Shown piece by piece: positions 36,220 to 44,907 of a DNA stretch of 64,000 bases (the first letter of the stretch is position 1; the number at the start of each line of letters is the position of its first letter). The translations under genes were made by a program, and so were the position numbers. The notes under the pieces are model-generated. The model was not told the origin of the DNA and did no database searches. It worked only from the letters and a program-made list of their open reading frames with translations. Source of the stretch: Variovorax sp. PBL-E5 (GTDB taxonomy: Bacteria > Pseudomonadota > Gammaproteobacteria > Burkholderiales > Burkholderiaceae_C); the NCBI RefSeq assembly GCF_901827185.1, contig NZ_LR594671.1, positions 4,490,001-4,554,000 of the forward strand. The letters are read 5' to 3'.

Positions 36220-36917
36220 GCTGCCTTCTTGAAACCGCCGGCTTGCGTGGCGACACGGTCGATCTTGACGATCCGGTGGACGAAGATGCCGGGGGTGACG
36301 ATGGTCTCGGGATCCATCTCGCCGAGTTCGACGATCTCGTGCACGGTCGCGATGGTGCGGTCGGAGGCCATGGCCATCACGGGGCCGAAATTGCGCGCGG
36401 CCTTGCGGTAGATGAGGTTGCCCCAGCGGTCGCCGCGCTCGGCCTTGATGAGCGCCACGTCGCCATGGATCGGGTACTCGAGCACGTAGGGCTTGCCGTC
36501 GATCTCGCGCGTTTCGCGATCGCCCGCGAGCTGCGTGCCGTAGCCCGTGGGGCAGAAGAAGGCGCCGATGCCGGCGCCGGCGGCGCGGATGCGCTCGGCC
36601 AGGTTGCCCTGCGGCACCAGTTCGAGCTCGAGCTTGCCGGAGCGGTAGAGGCCGTCGAACACCTGGCTGTCGGCCTGGCGCGGAAAGCTGCAAATCACCT
36701 TGCGCACGCGGCCGGCCTTGAGCAGCGCGGCCAGGCCGACCTCTGCGTTGCCGGCGTTGTTGTTGACGACCGTGAGGTCTTTCGCGCCCTGCTCGATCAG
36801 GCCGTCGATGAGCTCGTTGGGAATGCCGGCGGTGCCGAAGCCGCCGATCAGCACGGTGGCACCGTCGGGGATGCCGGCCATGGCATCTGCGACGGAGCGT
36901 GCGATCTTGTTGATCAT
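36216..36917 (-). CDS. pcaI: 3-Oxoadipate CoA-transferase subunit A
   Basis: The product is 233 aa, starting MINKIARSVADAMAGIPDGA. The glycine-rich GGFGTAGIPNELIDGL binds CoA. VVNNNAGNAEVGLAALL and RWGNLIYRKAARNF are typical of alpha subunits. It is the first gene of the operon and is divergent from the IclR regulator, with the triple half-site control region between them. Confidence 0.91.
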   Translation of the reverse strand: MINKIARSVADAMAGIPDGATVLIGGFGTAGIPNELIDGLIEQGAKDLTVVNNNAGNAEVGLAALLKAGRVRKVICSFPRQADSQVFDGLYRSGKLELELVPQGNLAERIRAAGAGIGAFFCPTGYGTQLAGDRETREIDGKPYVLEYPIHGDVALIKAERGDRWGNLIYRKAARNFGPVMAMASDRTIATVHEIVELGEMDPETIVTPGIFVHRIVKIDRVATQAGGFKKAA

Positions 36918-36988
36918 GGAAGTCGTCTCCGGGGTGAAGGAAGGCCGAACGATTTTGCGCCTGTAACCCGTTCGGAAGGATTTGCCGA

Positions 36989-37017
36989 TTGTTCGTATAT
37001 CGAACACTTGTTCGTAT
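36989..37017. promoter_or_regulatory. Triple half-site operator, PcaU/PobR-like, between pcaI and the IclR gene
   Basis: TTGTTCGTAT occurs twice as a perfect 10-bp direct repeat (36989-36998 and 37008-37017), 19 nt apart. Between them CGAACA (37001-37006) makes a palindrome with the first copy (TGTTCG-TATAT-CGAACA). A TATAAT box (37015-37020) overlaps the last repeat. One palindrome plus one direct repeat of a 10-bp unit is the operator layout known for the IclR-type regulators PcaU and PobR. Confidence 0.78.
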
Positions 37018-37044
37018 AATGAATTCTAAGGAGAATCCTCGACC

Positions 37045-37830
37045 ATGGCAACCCACCCGAAACAAGCGGTTGCACCCGCGCCCGGCGACAGTTACGTGCA
37101 GTCCTTCGCGCGCGGGCTGCAGGTGATCCGGTCGTTCAGCGCCAGCGCGCCGCGCCAGACCCTGAGCGAGGTGGCCGCTGCGACCGGACTGACACGTGCG
37201 GGCGCGCGCCGCATCCTGCTCACGCTGCAGACGCTGGGCTACGTCGCCAGCGACGGCAAGCTGTTCGCCCTCACGCCGCGCATCCTCGACCTCGGCTTCG
37301 CCTATCTGTCGTCAATGCCGATCTGGAACCGTGCCGAGCCGGTGATGGAGGCGCTGGTGCGCCAGGTGCACGAATCGTGTTCGGCCGCCGTGCTCGACGC
37401 CGCCGACATCGTCTACGTGATGCGCGTGCCCACGCACAAGATCATGCGCATCAGCCTCGGCGTCGGCTCGCGCCTGCCGGCCTGGTGCACGTCGATGGGC
37501 CGGCTGCTGCTGGCCGACCTGGCCGACGAGGAGATCCGCGCGCGCATCGAGGCGACGGCGCGCGAGGCTTTCACGAAGTCGACCGTGACCGATGCCGACG
37601 CGCTGTTCGCCAAGGTGATGCAGGCGCGGCGCCAGGGCTGGTGCCTGATCAACCAGGAGCTGGAGGAAGGCCTGGTCTCGATCGCCGCGCCGATCGTCGA
37701 CCGCGCGGGGCGCACGGTGGCCGCGCTCAACATCAGCGGCCAGGCCAACCGCACCGGCGCCAAGATGATGCAGGACACGATGCTGCCCGCGCTGCTGGCA
37801 TCGGCGCGGGAGATTTCCGGACTGCTCTGA
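37045..37830 (+). CDS. pcaR: IclR-family regulator of the beta-ketoadipate genes (PcaR/PcaU-like)
   Basis: The product is 261 aa with AAGGAG before the ATG. SYVQSFARGLQVIRSFSASA and PRQTLSEVAAATGLTRAGAR then RILLTLQTLGYV form the IclR winged helix. The C-terminal effector domain has IMRISLGVGSRLPAWCTSMG and GWCLINQELEEGLVSIAAPI. These are characteristic of the PcaR/PcaU/PobR/CatR subgroup, whose effectors are pathway acids such as 3-oxoadipate. It is divergent from pcaIJF and faces the triple operator. Confidence 0.9.
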   Translation: MATHPKQAVAPAPGDSYVQSFARGLQVIRSFSASAPRQTLSEVAAATGLTRAGARRILLTLQTLGYVASDGKLFALTPRILDLGFAYLSSMPIWNRAEPVMEALVRQVHESCSAAVLDAADIVYVMRVPTHKIMRISLGVGSRLPAWCTSMGRLLLADLADEEIRARIEATAREAFTKSTVTDADALFAKVMQARRQGWCLINQELEEGLVSIAAPIVDRAGRTVAALNISGQANRTGAKMMQDTMLPALLASAREISGLL

Positions 37831-37852
37831 AGCGGCAGCCTCGGTCGCCGGC

Positions 37853-38872
37853 TCAGGCCTCGGAGTGGATGCCGCGCATCAGGATCACGCCGCCCAGCTG
37901 GGTGGTGTCGCTGCGCATGCGGTAGTCCAGGTCGTGCGGCGTACCGGGCTGCGCTCGCCAGCCGGCGGTCAACAGCCGCTGCTGCACTTCGGGCGCGCGA
38001 AGCACCTCCACCAGCGCCGCATTGAGCTTGACGATCGCCGGCGACGGCAGGCTGGCCGGCGCAGCGATCGCGGTCCAGATCTCGAGGTCCGCGCCGCGCA
38101 CGCTGGCCTCGCGCAAGGTCGGCAGCTCGGCGAACAGCGGGCTGCGCTCGGGCGAGGTGACGCCGATGGCCTTGAGCTTGCCCGACTTCACGTGCGGCTT
38201 GGCCAGGCCGGGCGGCAGCAGCGCCAGCTGGATCTTGCCGGCCAGCATCGCGGTGATGACCTGCGGATTGCCGGTGAACGGTACGTGCTGCACCGCAATG
38301 CTGGTGCGCGTCTTCAGCAGCTCCATGCCGAGGTGGCCCACCGTGCCAACGCCGGGCGAGCCGTATTTGCCGCGGTCGCCGAGGTTGCGTGCCCACAGCA
38401 GCAGTTCGGTGGCGTTCTTGCCGACCGCGTCGGCCGGTGCCGCCAGCACCAGCGGCGCCGTGCCGATCATGCCGACCGGCGCGAAGTCCTTCTCGGGATC
38501 GAAGGGCGTGTTGGGATTGAGCAGCCTGGCGATCGTGAGATTGCCGTTGATCAGCGCGCCGAGGGTGTGCTCGTCCTGCGACTTGGCCACCTGGTCGGCA
38601 GCGAGGTTGCCGCTGGCGCCGGGCTTGTTCTCGACCACCACCGGCTGACCCAGCAGCCTGGACAACGGTTCGGCGATGGCGCGTGCCGCGAGGTCGGGCG
38701 AGGCGCCGGCCGGAAAGCCGACCAGCAGACGCACCGGCTTGCTCGGCCAGTTGCCCGGCGCGGAAGAACGCAGGGCGCGCGTACGCGCGGATGGCGAGAG
38801 CTCCTGGGCCCAGGCGGCCGGCGTGCAGAGCGAGGCGGCAAGGGTCTGGAGCAGGCGGCGTTTGGAGATCAT
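37853..38872 (-). CDS. Bug/TctC-family periplasmic receptor
   Basis: The product is 339 aa. I start it at the ATG giving MISKRRLLQTLAASLCTPAA; no clear ribosome site precedes it. A signal peptide ending near AWAQ is followed by an unusual ~20-residue Ser/Arg-rich segment before the mature fold begins at WPSKPVRLLVGFPAGASPDL. VENKPGASGNLA and VQHVPFTGNPQVITAMLAGK follow. It converges on the IclR gene with 22 nt between the stops. No membrane partners are present. Ligand unknown. Confidence 0.86.
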   Translation of the reverse strand: MISKRRLLQTLAASLCTPAAWAQELSPSARTRALRSSAPGNWPSKPVRLLVGFPAGASPDLAARAIAEPLSRLLGQPVVVENKPGASGNLAADQVAKSQDEHTLGALINGNLTIARLLNPNTPFDPEKDFAPVGMIGTAPLVLAAPADAVGKNATELLLWARNLGDRGKYGSPGVGTVGHLGMELLKTRTSIAVQHVPFTGNPQVITAMLAGKIQLALLPPGLAKPHVKSGKLKAIGVTSPERSPLFAELPTLREASVRGADLEIWTAIAAPASLPSPAIVKLNAALVEVLRAPEVQQRLLTAGWRAQPGTPHDLDYRMRSDTTQLGGVILMRGIHSEA

Positions 38873-38956
38873 GAGGAAGCAGCTTTGACAAAGTGAATGA
38901 ACGTTACAGAACGTTACGCGACGGACGCGCCCCACGCAAGTCAACCAAATGCTTCG

Positions 38957-39223
38957 TCAGCGCCCCTTCACGGCGCCGAAGCCGTCCTGCGGATCGACGA
39001 ACACGGTGACGATCGGACTCGGCTCGCCGGCGCCGCGCGCATCGGCGCGCCGCTGCAGCGCTGCGATGCCGGCCATCATGGCCGCGCCATACGAGGGCAT
39101 CGGACCCTCGGCCGTCTCGATGACGACGGCCTCGCCACAGCTTTCCTCATGCTTTTGCAGGATCCAGTAGAAATGGCCGGCGGACGGTTCGTCGACCACC
39201 AGTTCGACGGTGTCGGTGCTCAT
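38957..39223 (-). CDS. Small conserved-type hypothetical protein
   Basis: The product is 88 aa, acidic, reading STDTVELVVDEPSAGHFYWI at the start and IVTVFVDPQDGFGAVKGR at the end. No membrane segment or signal peptide is evident. I do not recognise a domain. Its start is 14 nt from the stop of the next small gene, so the two probably form an operon. Confidence 0.55.
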   Translation of the reverse strand: MSTDTVELVVDEPSAGHFYWILQKHEESCGEAVVIETAEGPMPSYGAAMMAGIAALQRRADARGAGEPSPIVTVFVDPQDGFGAVKGR

Positions 39224-39237
39224 GACGGTGGCGGCGG

Positions 39238-39549
39238 CTACTGCGCGAACATCAGCGCCAGGCGCTGCGCATCCTGCTCGGCGTCGCCCAGCGCATCCTG
39301 CATCGAAGCCCGCAGCTCGCAGCACACGTGGACGACGCGGTCCTGCGAGGCGTCGCGGATCTTCACCACGCCCGACCACCAGCCGAGGTGCCGCTGGCAA
39401 TCGAGCAGCATGATCTGCCCATGGGCCTGCGCGAACACGGTCTGCCGCCGGCGGCGGCGCAGGCGGGTTTGCCGCACGATCCGGGCGCGACGCGCGGCCG
39501 ACAGCCAGTGCAGGGCACGCGCGGACGAAGTCCTCAGGGCGGTGATCAT
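39238..39549 (-). CDS. Small basic hypothetical protein
   Basis: The product is 103 aa. Of two candidate ATGs I chose the one at 39549 (MITALRTSSARALHWLSAAR), which has GAGGA at good spacing; the other, at 39582, has none. The first half is very Arg rich (RRARIVRQTRLRRRRRQT), the second half neutral with HVCCELRASMQDALGDAEQD. No family is recognised. It lies upstream of the 88-aa gene on the same strand. Confidence 0.45.
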   Translation of the reverse strand: MITALRTSSARALHWLSAARRARIVRQTRLRRRRRQTVFAQAHGQIMLLDCQRHLGWWSGVVKIRDASQDRVVHVCCELRASMQDALGDAEQDAQRLALMFAQ

Positions 39550-39857
39550 GGCAGTCCTCGACTTGAATACCAAAGACTTCATTTAACGCGCTTCCCCTTC
39601 CGCACGGAAGCGCAGAAGTCACGTTTGGGACGGCAGCCTCAACCGATCCGCCGTTTCGTGCAAAAGCGCACGCGCCCGACGGCCCGCAGCGCCCGCGGGC
39701 GTCGCTGAAAGCGCACATCCGCGGGCGGGGTCCCGGACCCGCACTTCCTCGGCTTGCGCCGAACTGCCCGATCCCGTACGCTGGTTTGCCGTCAAGGCGG
39801 TGCACGCGATCCCAACCAGGCAGTCCGGTCCGCCTCCGGGCTGAAGGAGACCCGCCC
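39550..39857. other. Leader region of the EF-G paralogue (~308 bp)
   Basis: No gene is supported. A perfect 8-bp inverted repeat (GCGCTTCC at 39588-39595, GGAAGCGC at 39606-39613) lies near the left end. Promoter elements for both divergent units should be here, but I see no clear consensus boxes. Confidence 0.45.
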
Positions 39858-41918
39858 ATGCCAAGCCGATCGAACGGCCTCGCGGCCGAAATGGAAGCTG
39901 TGCGCACACTGGCGCTCGTCGGTGCCTCGGCCAGCGGCAAGACCACGCTGGCCGAAGCGCTGCTGTACCGCTCGGGCGCCATCGGCGCGCCGGGCAGCAT
40001 CGAGCGCGGCAGCACCGTCAGCGACCACGATCCGCTTGAGCGCCGCATGCAGCATTCGCTCAATGCCTCGGTGCTGAACCTCGTGCATGCCGGCACGCGG
40101 ATCCATTTCATCGATACCCCCGGCGGCCCCGATTTCCTCGGCCAGAGCCTGCCGGCGCTGGAGGCGGTGGAGACCGCGGCCATCGTCATCAATGCCGCGA
40201 TCGGCATCGAACCAATGGCGCTGCGCATGATGACGTACGCGGCCTCGCGCCATCTGACCCGCATGGTCATCGTCAACAAGATCGACGCCCAGGGCGTCGA
40301 TCTGGCGGGCCTGCTGGCGCAGATCCAGACCGCCTTCGGCCGCGAATGCCTGCCGCTCAATCTGCCGGACGCCGGCGGCACGCAGGTGGTGGACTGCTTC
40401 TACAACCGCGAGGGCCATTCCGACATCGGCGCCGTCGATGCGGCCCACCGCGCGCTGGTCGAGCAGGTGGTCGAGGTCGATGCCGCCTTCGTCGACCGCT
40501 ACCTCGAGGACGGCGACGTCGATCCGGCCGAGCTGCATGTGCCGCTCGAACAGGCGCTGCGCGAAGGCCATCTGATCCCGGTGTGCTTCGTCTCGGCGCG
40601 CACCGGTGCCGGCGTGGCCGAGCTGCTGGACGTGATCGTCAAGCTGCTGCCCGATCCGACCGAGGCCAACCCGCCCGACTTCCTCGTCGGCGAGGGCGCC
40701 GACGCGCAGCCGCTGCGCGCATTGCCGGACCCCTCGCTGCACGTGCTGGCGCACGTGTTCAAGGTCACGGTCGATCCGTATGTCGGCAAGCTGGGCATCT
40801 TCCGCGTCTACCAGGGCACGCTCACGCGCGACAGCCAGCTCTATGTCGGCGATGGCCGCAAGCCCTTCAAGGTCGGCCACCTGTTCATGCTGCAAGGCAA
40901 GGACCATGTCGAGGTGCAGCGCGCGCTGCCGGGCGACATCGTGGCAGTGGCCAAGGTCGACGAGATCCAGTTCGACGCGGTGCTGCACGACGCGGCCGAG
41001 GACGATCACGTGCACCTCGCTCCGCTGGACTTCCCGATCCCGGTGCACGGCCTGGCGATCGAGCCCAAGCGGCACGGCGACGAGCAGCGCGCCTGGGAGA
41101 TCCTCGGCAAGCTGGTCGCCGAGGACCCGTGCCTGCGGCTGGAGCACGCCAGCGTCACCAACGAGACCATCGTCTACGGCCTGGGCGAGCTGCACCTGCG
41201 CGTGCTGCTCGACCGGCTGCGCGAGGTCTACCGCTTCGAGGTCAACACGCGGCCGCCGCGCATCGCCTACCGCGAGACGGTGACGGCGCCGGCCGAAGGC
41301 CATCACCGCCACAAGAAGCAGACCGGCGGCGCCGGCCAGTTCGGCGAGGTCTACCTGCGCATCGAGCCGCTGGCGCGCGGCGCCGGCTTCGAGTTCGTCG
41401 ACGAGGTGCGCGGCGGCACCATCCCGGGCCAGTTCATTCCCGCGGTCGAGAAGGGTGTGCGCGAAGTGCTGGTGCATGGCGCGATCGCCGGCTATCCGGT
41501 GGTCGACGTGCGCGTGGTGGTCTACGACGGCAAACACCACAGCGTCGACAGCAAGGACATCGCTTTCGCCACCGCCGGCCGCAAGGCCTTCATGGCGGCG
41601 ATCCGCGGCGCGCGGCCGATCGTGCTGGAGCCGGTGGTCCGGATCGACATCGCCGCGCCCGACCATGCGATCGGCGACGTCACCGGCGACCTGTCGGTGC
41701 GGCGCGGCCTGGTCAGCGGCACCTCCAACGTGACGGCGGGCACGGTGCTGATCCACGGGCAGGCGCCGATGTCCGAACTGTCGGGCTACCAGTCGCGGCT
41801 CAACGCGATGACCAGCGGGCAGGGGCGCTACACCATCTCGCTGTCGCACTACGAGGCCGTGCCGCCGACGGTGCAACAGACGCTGGTCGGCCAGCATCAG
41901 GTGCACGAAGACGACTGA
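39858..41918 (+). CDS. Elongation-factor-G-like GTPase (paralogue, not canonical FusA)
   Basis: The product is 686 aa with AAGGAGA before the ATG. The GTPase domain has P-loop GASASGKT (22-29), DTPGG (86-90) and NKID (140-143). The EF-G domains II-V follow, including the FGEVYLRIEPL and FATAGRKAF-type segments. Canonical EF-G has DTPGH with a catalytic histidine; here it is glycine. The switch I region is also divergent (STVSDHDPLERRMQHSL). It stands alone, without the rpsL-rpsG-fusA-tuf context. Paralogues of this kind (EF-G2-like) bind GTP and ribosomes, but their role is uncertain. Confidence 0.88.
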   Translation: MPSRSNGLAAEMEAVRTLALVGASASGKTTLAEALLYRSGAIGAPGSIERGSTVSDHDPLERRMQHSLNASVLNLVHAGTRIHFIDTPGGPDFLGQSLPALEAVETAAIVINAAIGIEPMALRMMTYAASRHLTRMVIVNKIDAQGVDLAGLLAQIQTAFGRECLPLNLPDAGGTQVVDCFYNREGHSDIGAVDAAHRALVEQVVEVDAAFVDRYLEDGDVDPAELHVPLEQALREGHLIPVCFVSARTGAGVAELLDVIVKLLPDPTEANPPDFLVGEGADAQPLRALPDPSLHVLAHVFKVTVDPYVGKLGIFRVYQGTLTRDSQLYVGDGRKPFKVGHLFMLQGKDHVEVQRALPGDIVAVAKVDEIQFDAVLHDAAEDDHVHLAPLDFPIPVHGLAIEPKRHGDEQRAWEILGKLVAEDPCLRLEHASVTNETIVYGLGELHLRVLLDRLREVYRFEVNTRPPRIAYRETVTAPAEGHHRHKKQTGGAGQFGEVYLRIEPLARGAGFEFVDEVRGGTIPGQFIPAVEKGVREVLVHGAIAGYPVVDVRVVVYDGKHHSVDSKDIAFATAGRKAFMAAIRGARPIVLEPVVRIDIAAPDHAIGDVTGDLSVRRGLVSGTSNVTAGTVLIHGQAPMSELSGYQSRLNAMTSGQGRYTISLSHYEAVPPTVQQTLVGQHQVHEDD

Positions 41919-41939
41919 GCCGCACGCGGCGGCCGCGCG

Positions 41940-44387
41940 TCAGACGTTGCTCGTCGCGCGCACTTCGTCGATGCTGGTCTGCCCCGCCAGCACCTTCTCG
42001 ATGCCGTCCTGGCGCAGCGTGCGCATGCCTTCGCGCAGCGCGGTCTCCTGCAGCAGCTCGGCGCGCGAGCCGGTCTGTACCAGGTGGCGCAGCTCGCGCG
42101 TCATCACCATCAGCTCGTGCACGCCGACACGGCCCTTGTAGCCGGTCTTGTCGCAGGCCGGGCAACCGACGCTGGTGTAGCGCTGCAGCCGGCCCTCGCG
42201 GCCATGGCGTTCCACCCACTCGGCATGCAGCGCCTCGCGCGCAGCCGGTGTGTCGCCGGCGCCGAAGACGTGCATGTAGTCGGACATCAGCTCCTCGACT
42301 TCCTCGGGCGTCGCCGGCCGGCTCTCGATGCACTGCGAACACAGCCGCCGCACCAGGCGCTGCGCCAGCACGCCGAGCAGCGAGTCGGCGAAGTTGAACG
42401 GGTCCATGCCCATGTCGAGCAGGCGCGTCACGGTCTCGGGTGCGCTGTTGGTGTGCAGCGTCGACAGCACCAAGTGGCCCGTCAGCGATGCCTCGATCGC
42501 GGTCTTGGCAGTTTCCTCGTCGCGGATCTCGCCGACCATGATCACGTCCGGGTCGGCGCGCAGGAAGGCGCGCAGCGCCTTGGCGAAGGTCCACTCGATG
42601 CGCGGGTTGACCTGCACCTGGCGCAGGCCGGCCTGGGTGATTTCGACCGGATCCTCGGCGGTCCAGATCTTGCGCTCCGGCACGTTGATCTGCATCAGCG
42701 CCGAGTGCAGCGTGGTGGTCTTGCCCGAGCCGGTCGGGCCGACGCACAGCACCATGCCGTAGGGTCGGTTGATGGCGCGCTTGAGGTGCTCCAGGTTGTA
42801 GGGCGAGAGCCCGAGACGGTCGAGCGCGATCGGCTTGGCCGAGGCCAGGATCCGCATCACCACGTCCTCCAGGCCGTTGTTGGTCGGGATGGTCGCAACG
42901 CGCAGCTCGATGCGGTGCTGCGGCGAGAACTTGGCGAAGTTGATCTTGCCGTCCTGGGGCTTGCGCTTCTCGCTGATGTCGAGGTCGCACATGATCTTGA
43001 CGCGCGCGATCATCGCGTTGCGGTAGTTCGGCGGCAGCTCGAGGTAGGTGCGCAGCCGGCCGTCCTTGCGAAAGCGGATGCGGATCTTCTCGCGGCCCGG
43101 GTAGCTCTCGATGTGGATGTCGGACACGCCTTCGCGGTGCGCCTCGAGGATCATGCGGTTGATCAGGCGCACCAGCGAGTTGTCCGACTGCTCGATGGGC
43201 GCATCGTCGTCGGAAGGGTTCTGGCCTTCCTTCTCCAGCGTTTCGATCAGCTCGCTGGTGTCGGTGAGCTGGAAGTCGATCGAGCCCTGTGTTTCCAACG
43301 AGCGCGAGCGGCCTTCGACCGAGCCGATCTTCTCGTAGGCCGCGCGTTGCACGCCGTCGAGGTCGGCGGTCTGGCCGAGCACCGCGACCACCTTCATCTG
43401 CGCGCTGAACTCGGCCTCGTCGATGGCCGCATGGCGGTTGATCGGGTCGTCCATCGCCAGGATCAACCGTCCGTCGTGGATCAGGAGCGGCATGACCTGC
43501 AGGCGCTCGGCGACCGCATGGCCGATCTTGCGCAGCGCATCGGCCTCGGTCGGAAAGGCGTCCAGGTTCACCAGCGGGTAGCCCATCTTGCGCGCCAGCG
43601 CGGTCTGCAGATCGGGCCGCGTGACGATGCCCATGCGCACCAGCACTTCGCCCAGCGGCACGCTGCGGTCGAGCTGCTGCTGCGCCAGCGCATCGCCGAG
43701 TTCGCGCTCGGTGATCATGCCGAGCGAAGTCAGTGCCTCGCCGATGCGAACGATCGGCATGCGGGCCTGCCGTTCGATGGCTTCGAGCAATTGCTCGCGC
43801 GAGCTCACCTGCGTCGACGACAGCAGTTCGCCGATGTTGTGCGCCTCTGCCTCGCCCGGGCCTTCGGCGGCCTTCGGCGCGGCCGCGCCCTTGCCGACCT
43901 CGAAGCGCTGCAGGCTGGCGCGCGGCACGAACAGGCGCCAGACCGAGCCATCGTCGCCGGCCGGCGGGAACAGGAACAGCCCGAAGCCGGTCTCGACATG
44001 GCCCAGGGTCTCGCCGGTCAGCTCGTCGCCATCGTTCAGCAGCACCCGGTAGCCGGAGACCTTGCGCGGGCCGGACACGGCAAAAGGCGCCAGCGGCGCG
44101 ATCAGCGTCAGCGTACGGAACTGGTCGAAGCGCACCGTGACCCGCGTGCGCGCCTGCGGCAGCTGCACGTGGACCACTTCGTTGACGGCCGAGAAATGCG
44201 TCATGCGGCCAGTCACGCGCTTGGCATTCAGGCCGACGACCTCGCAGGGCTGCGGCTCGAGCGGCGTCGCGGCCGCGACCTCCTTCGCATACGGAGGATT
44301 GGGCCAGGCGAATTCCGCACCCCGGCCCCCCGCGGATGCGGCCGTCGCCTTCGGGGTTTCTGCACTGGAGGGCTGGATCGGGGTCAT
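41940..44387 (-). CDS. GspE/PilB-type secretion ATPase with long N-terminal region
   Basis: The product is 815 aa; GspE or PilB proteins are usually 500-570. Walker A GPTGSGKTTT is near residues 548-557, the Asp-box after it, Walker B DVIMVGEIRDEE near 613 and the His-box STLHTNSAPET next. Zinc cysteines CSQC and CPAC lie near 685 and 740. Residues ~40-160 resemble a PilZ-like or other beta-rich domain, and ~190-340 contain the T2SSE N-terminal fold (GEALTSLGMITERELGDALA, RMGIVTRPDLQTALARKMGY). It is an orphan with no other secretion or pilus genes nearby. It converges on the EF-G paralogue with 21 nt between stops. Confidence 0.87.
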   Translation of the reverse strand: MTPIQPSSAETPKATAASAGGRGAEFAWPNPPYAKEVAAATPLEPQPCEVVGLNAKRVTGRMTHFSAVNEVVHVQLPQARTRVTVRFDQFRTLTLIAPLAPFAVSGPRKVSGYRVLLNDGDELTGETLGHVETGFGLFLFPPAGDDGSVWRLFVPRASLQRFEVGKGAAAPKAAEGPGEAEAHNIGELLSSTQVSSREQLLEAIERQARMPIVRIGEALTSLGMITERELGDALAQQQLDRSVPLGEVLVRMGIVTRPDLQTALARKMGYPLVNLDAFPTEADALRKIGHAVAERLQVMPLLIHDGRLILAMDDPINRHAAIDEAEFSAQMKVVAVLGQTADLDGVQRAAYEKIGSVEGRSRSLETQGSIDFQLTDTSELIETLEKEGQNPSDDDAPIEQSDNSLVRLINRMILEAHREGVSDIHIESYPGREKIRIRFRKDGRLRTYLELPPNYRNAMIARVKIMCDLDISEKRKPQDGKINFAKFSPQHRIELRVATIPTNNGLEDVVMRILASAKPIALDRLGLSPYNLEHLKRAINRPYGMVLCVGPTGSGKTTTLHSALMQINVPERKIWTAEDPVEITQAGLRQVQVNPRIEWTFAKALRAFLRADPDVIMVGEIRDEETAKTAIEASLTGHLVLSTLHTNSAPETVTRLLDMGMDPFNFADSLLGVLAQRLVRRLCSQCIESRPATPEEVEELMSDYMHVFGAGDTPAAREALHAEWVERHGREGRLQRYTSVGCPACDKTGYKGRVGVHELMVMTRELRHLVQTGSRAELLQETALREGMRTLRQDGIEKVLAGQTSIDEVRATSNV

Positions 44388-44601
44388 GTCGATTCCTGTA
44401 GGGGTGCGCGCGGTTCGGACAGGGCGCCATGGTAGGCCAGCCGCACCGGGCTGCCGGCAAGCCCGGGTGACCATGCCGTGGAAAAAGGCACACGATGCGC
44501 GCGGCACCGCATCCTTTGGCGCTGCCCGTTCGTTCTTGCCATGCAAGCCCCGAAGATTCCTTCTCCCCACCGACCATTGCCAGAGAAAGGCTGTCATCAT
44601 C

Positions 44602-44907
44602 ATGAAGCAAATGATTCGCTACCGACTCAAGGCCGACCGCGTGGCCGAGAACGAAGGCTTCGCGCGCGCGGTCTATGACGAACTCCACCGGCTGCGGCCG
44701 CCGGGGCTGCGCTATGCCACCTTCCGGCTCGACGACGGGGTGAGCTTCGTCCACATCGTCTCGCACGAGGCCGCGGACGGCAGCAACGCGCTGACCGCGC
44801 TGCCGGCCTTCAAGGCCTTCGTCGCCGGCATCCGCGACCGCTGCGAGGAGCCGCCGGTCAGCACGCAGCTGCACGAGATCGGATCCTATGGATTCTTCGG
44901 CGACTGA
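44602..44907 (+). CDS. Small protein, possible ABM/ferredoxin-like fold
   Basis: The product is 101 aa. MKQMIRYRLKADRVAENEGF, LRPPGLRYATFRLDDGVSFV and HIVSHEAADG have the alternating pattern of small dimeric alpha/beta-barrel (antibiotic-biosynthesis-monooxygenase-like) proteins. The last 20 nt overlap the start of the ECF sigma gene. That tight overlap suggests co-expression and perhaps a functional link with the sigma factor. No catalytic residues can be named. Confidence 0.65.
   Translation: MKQMIRYRLKADRVAENEGFARAVYDELHRLRPPGLRYATFRLDDGVSFVHIVSHEAADGSNALTALPAFKAFVAGIRDRCEEPPVSTQLHEIGSYGFFGD

Noticed and set aside
35569..36917. Reading the CoA-transferase as acetoacetate:succinyl-CoA transferase (ScoAB/AtoDA)
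   Set aside because: The families are alike in sequence, but coupling to a PcaF-type thiolase and an IclR regulator with a PcaU-like operator makes 3-oxoadipate the better call.
36968..36975. A further CGTTCGG element as a fourth IclR half-site
   Set aside because: It matches only the GTTCG core and lies out of phase with the three clear half-sites.
39792..41906. 704-residue minus-strand frame opposite the EF-G paralogue
   Set aside because: Its translation is rich in His, Asp, Gln and Val typical of antisense GC-rich DNA; the plus strand has full GTPase motifs.
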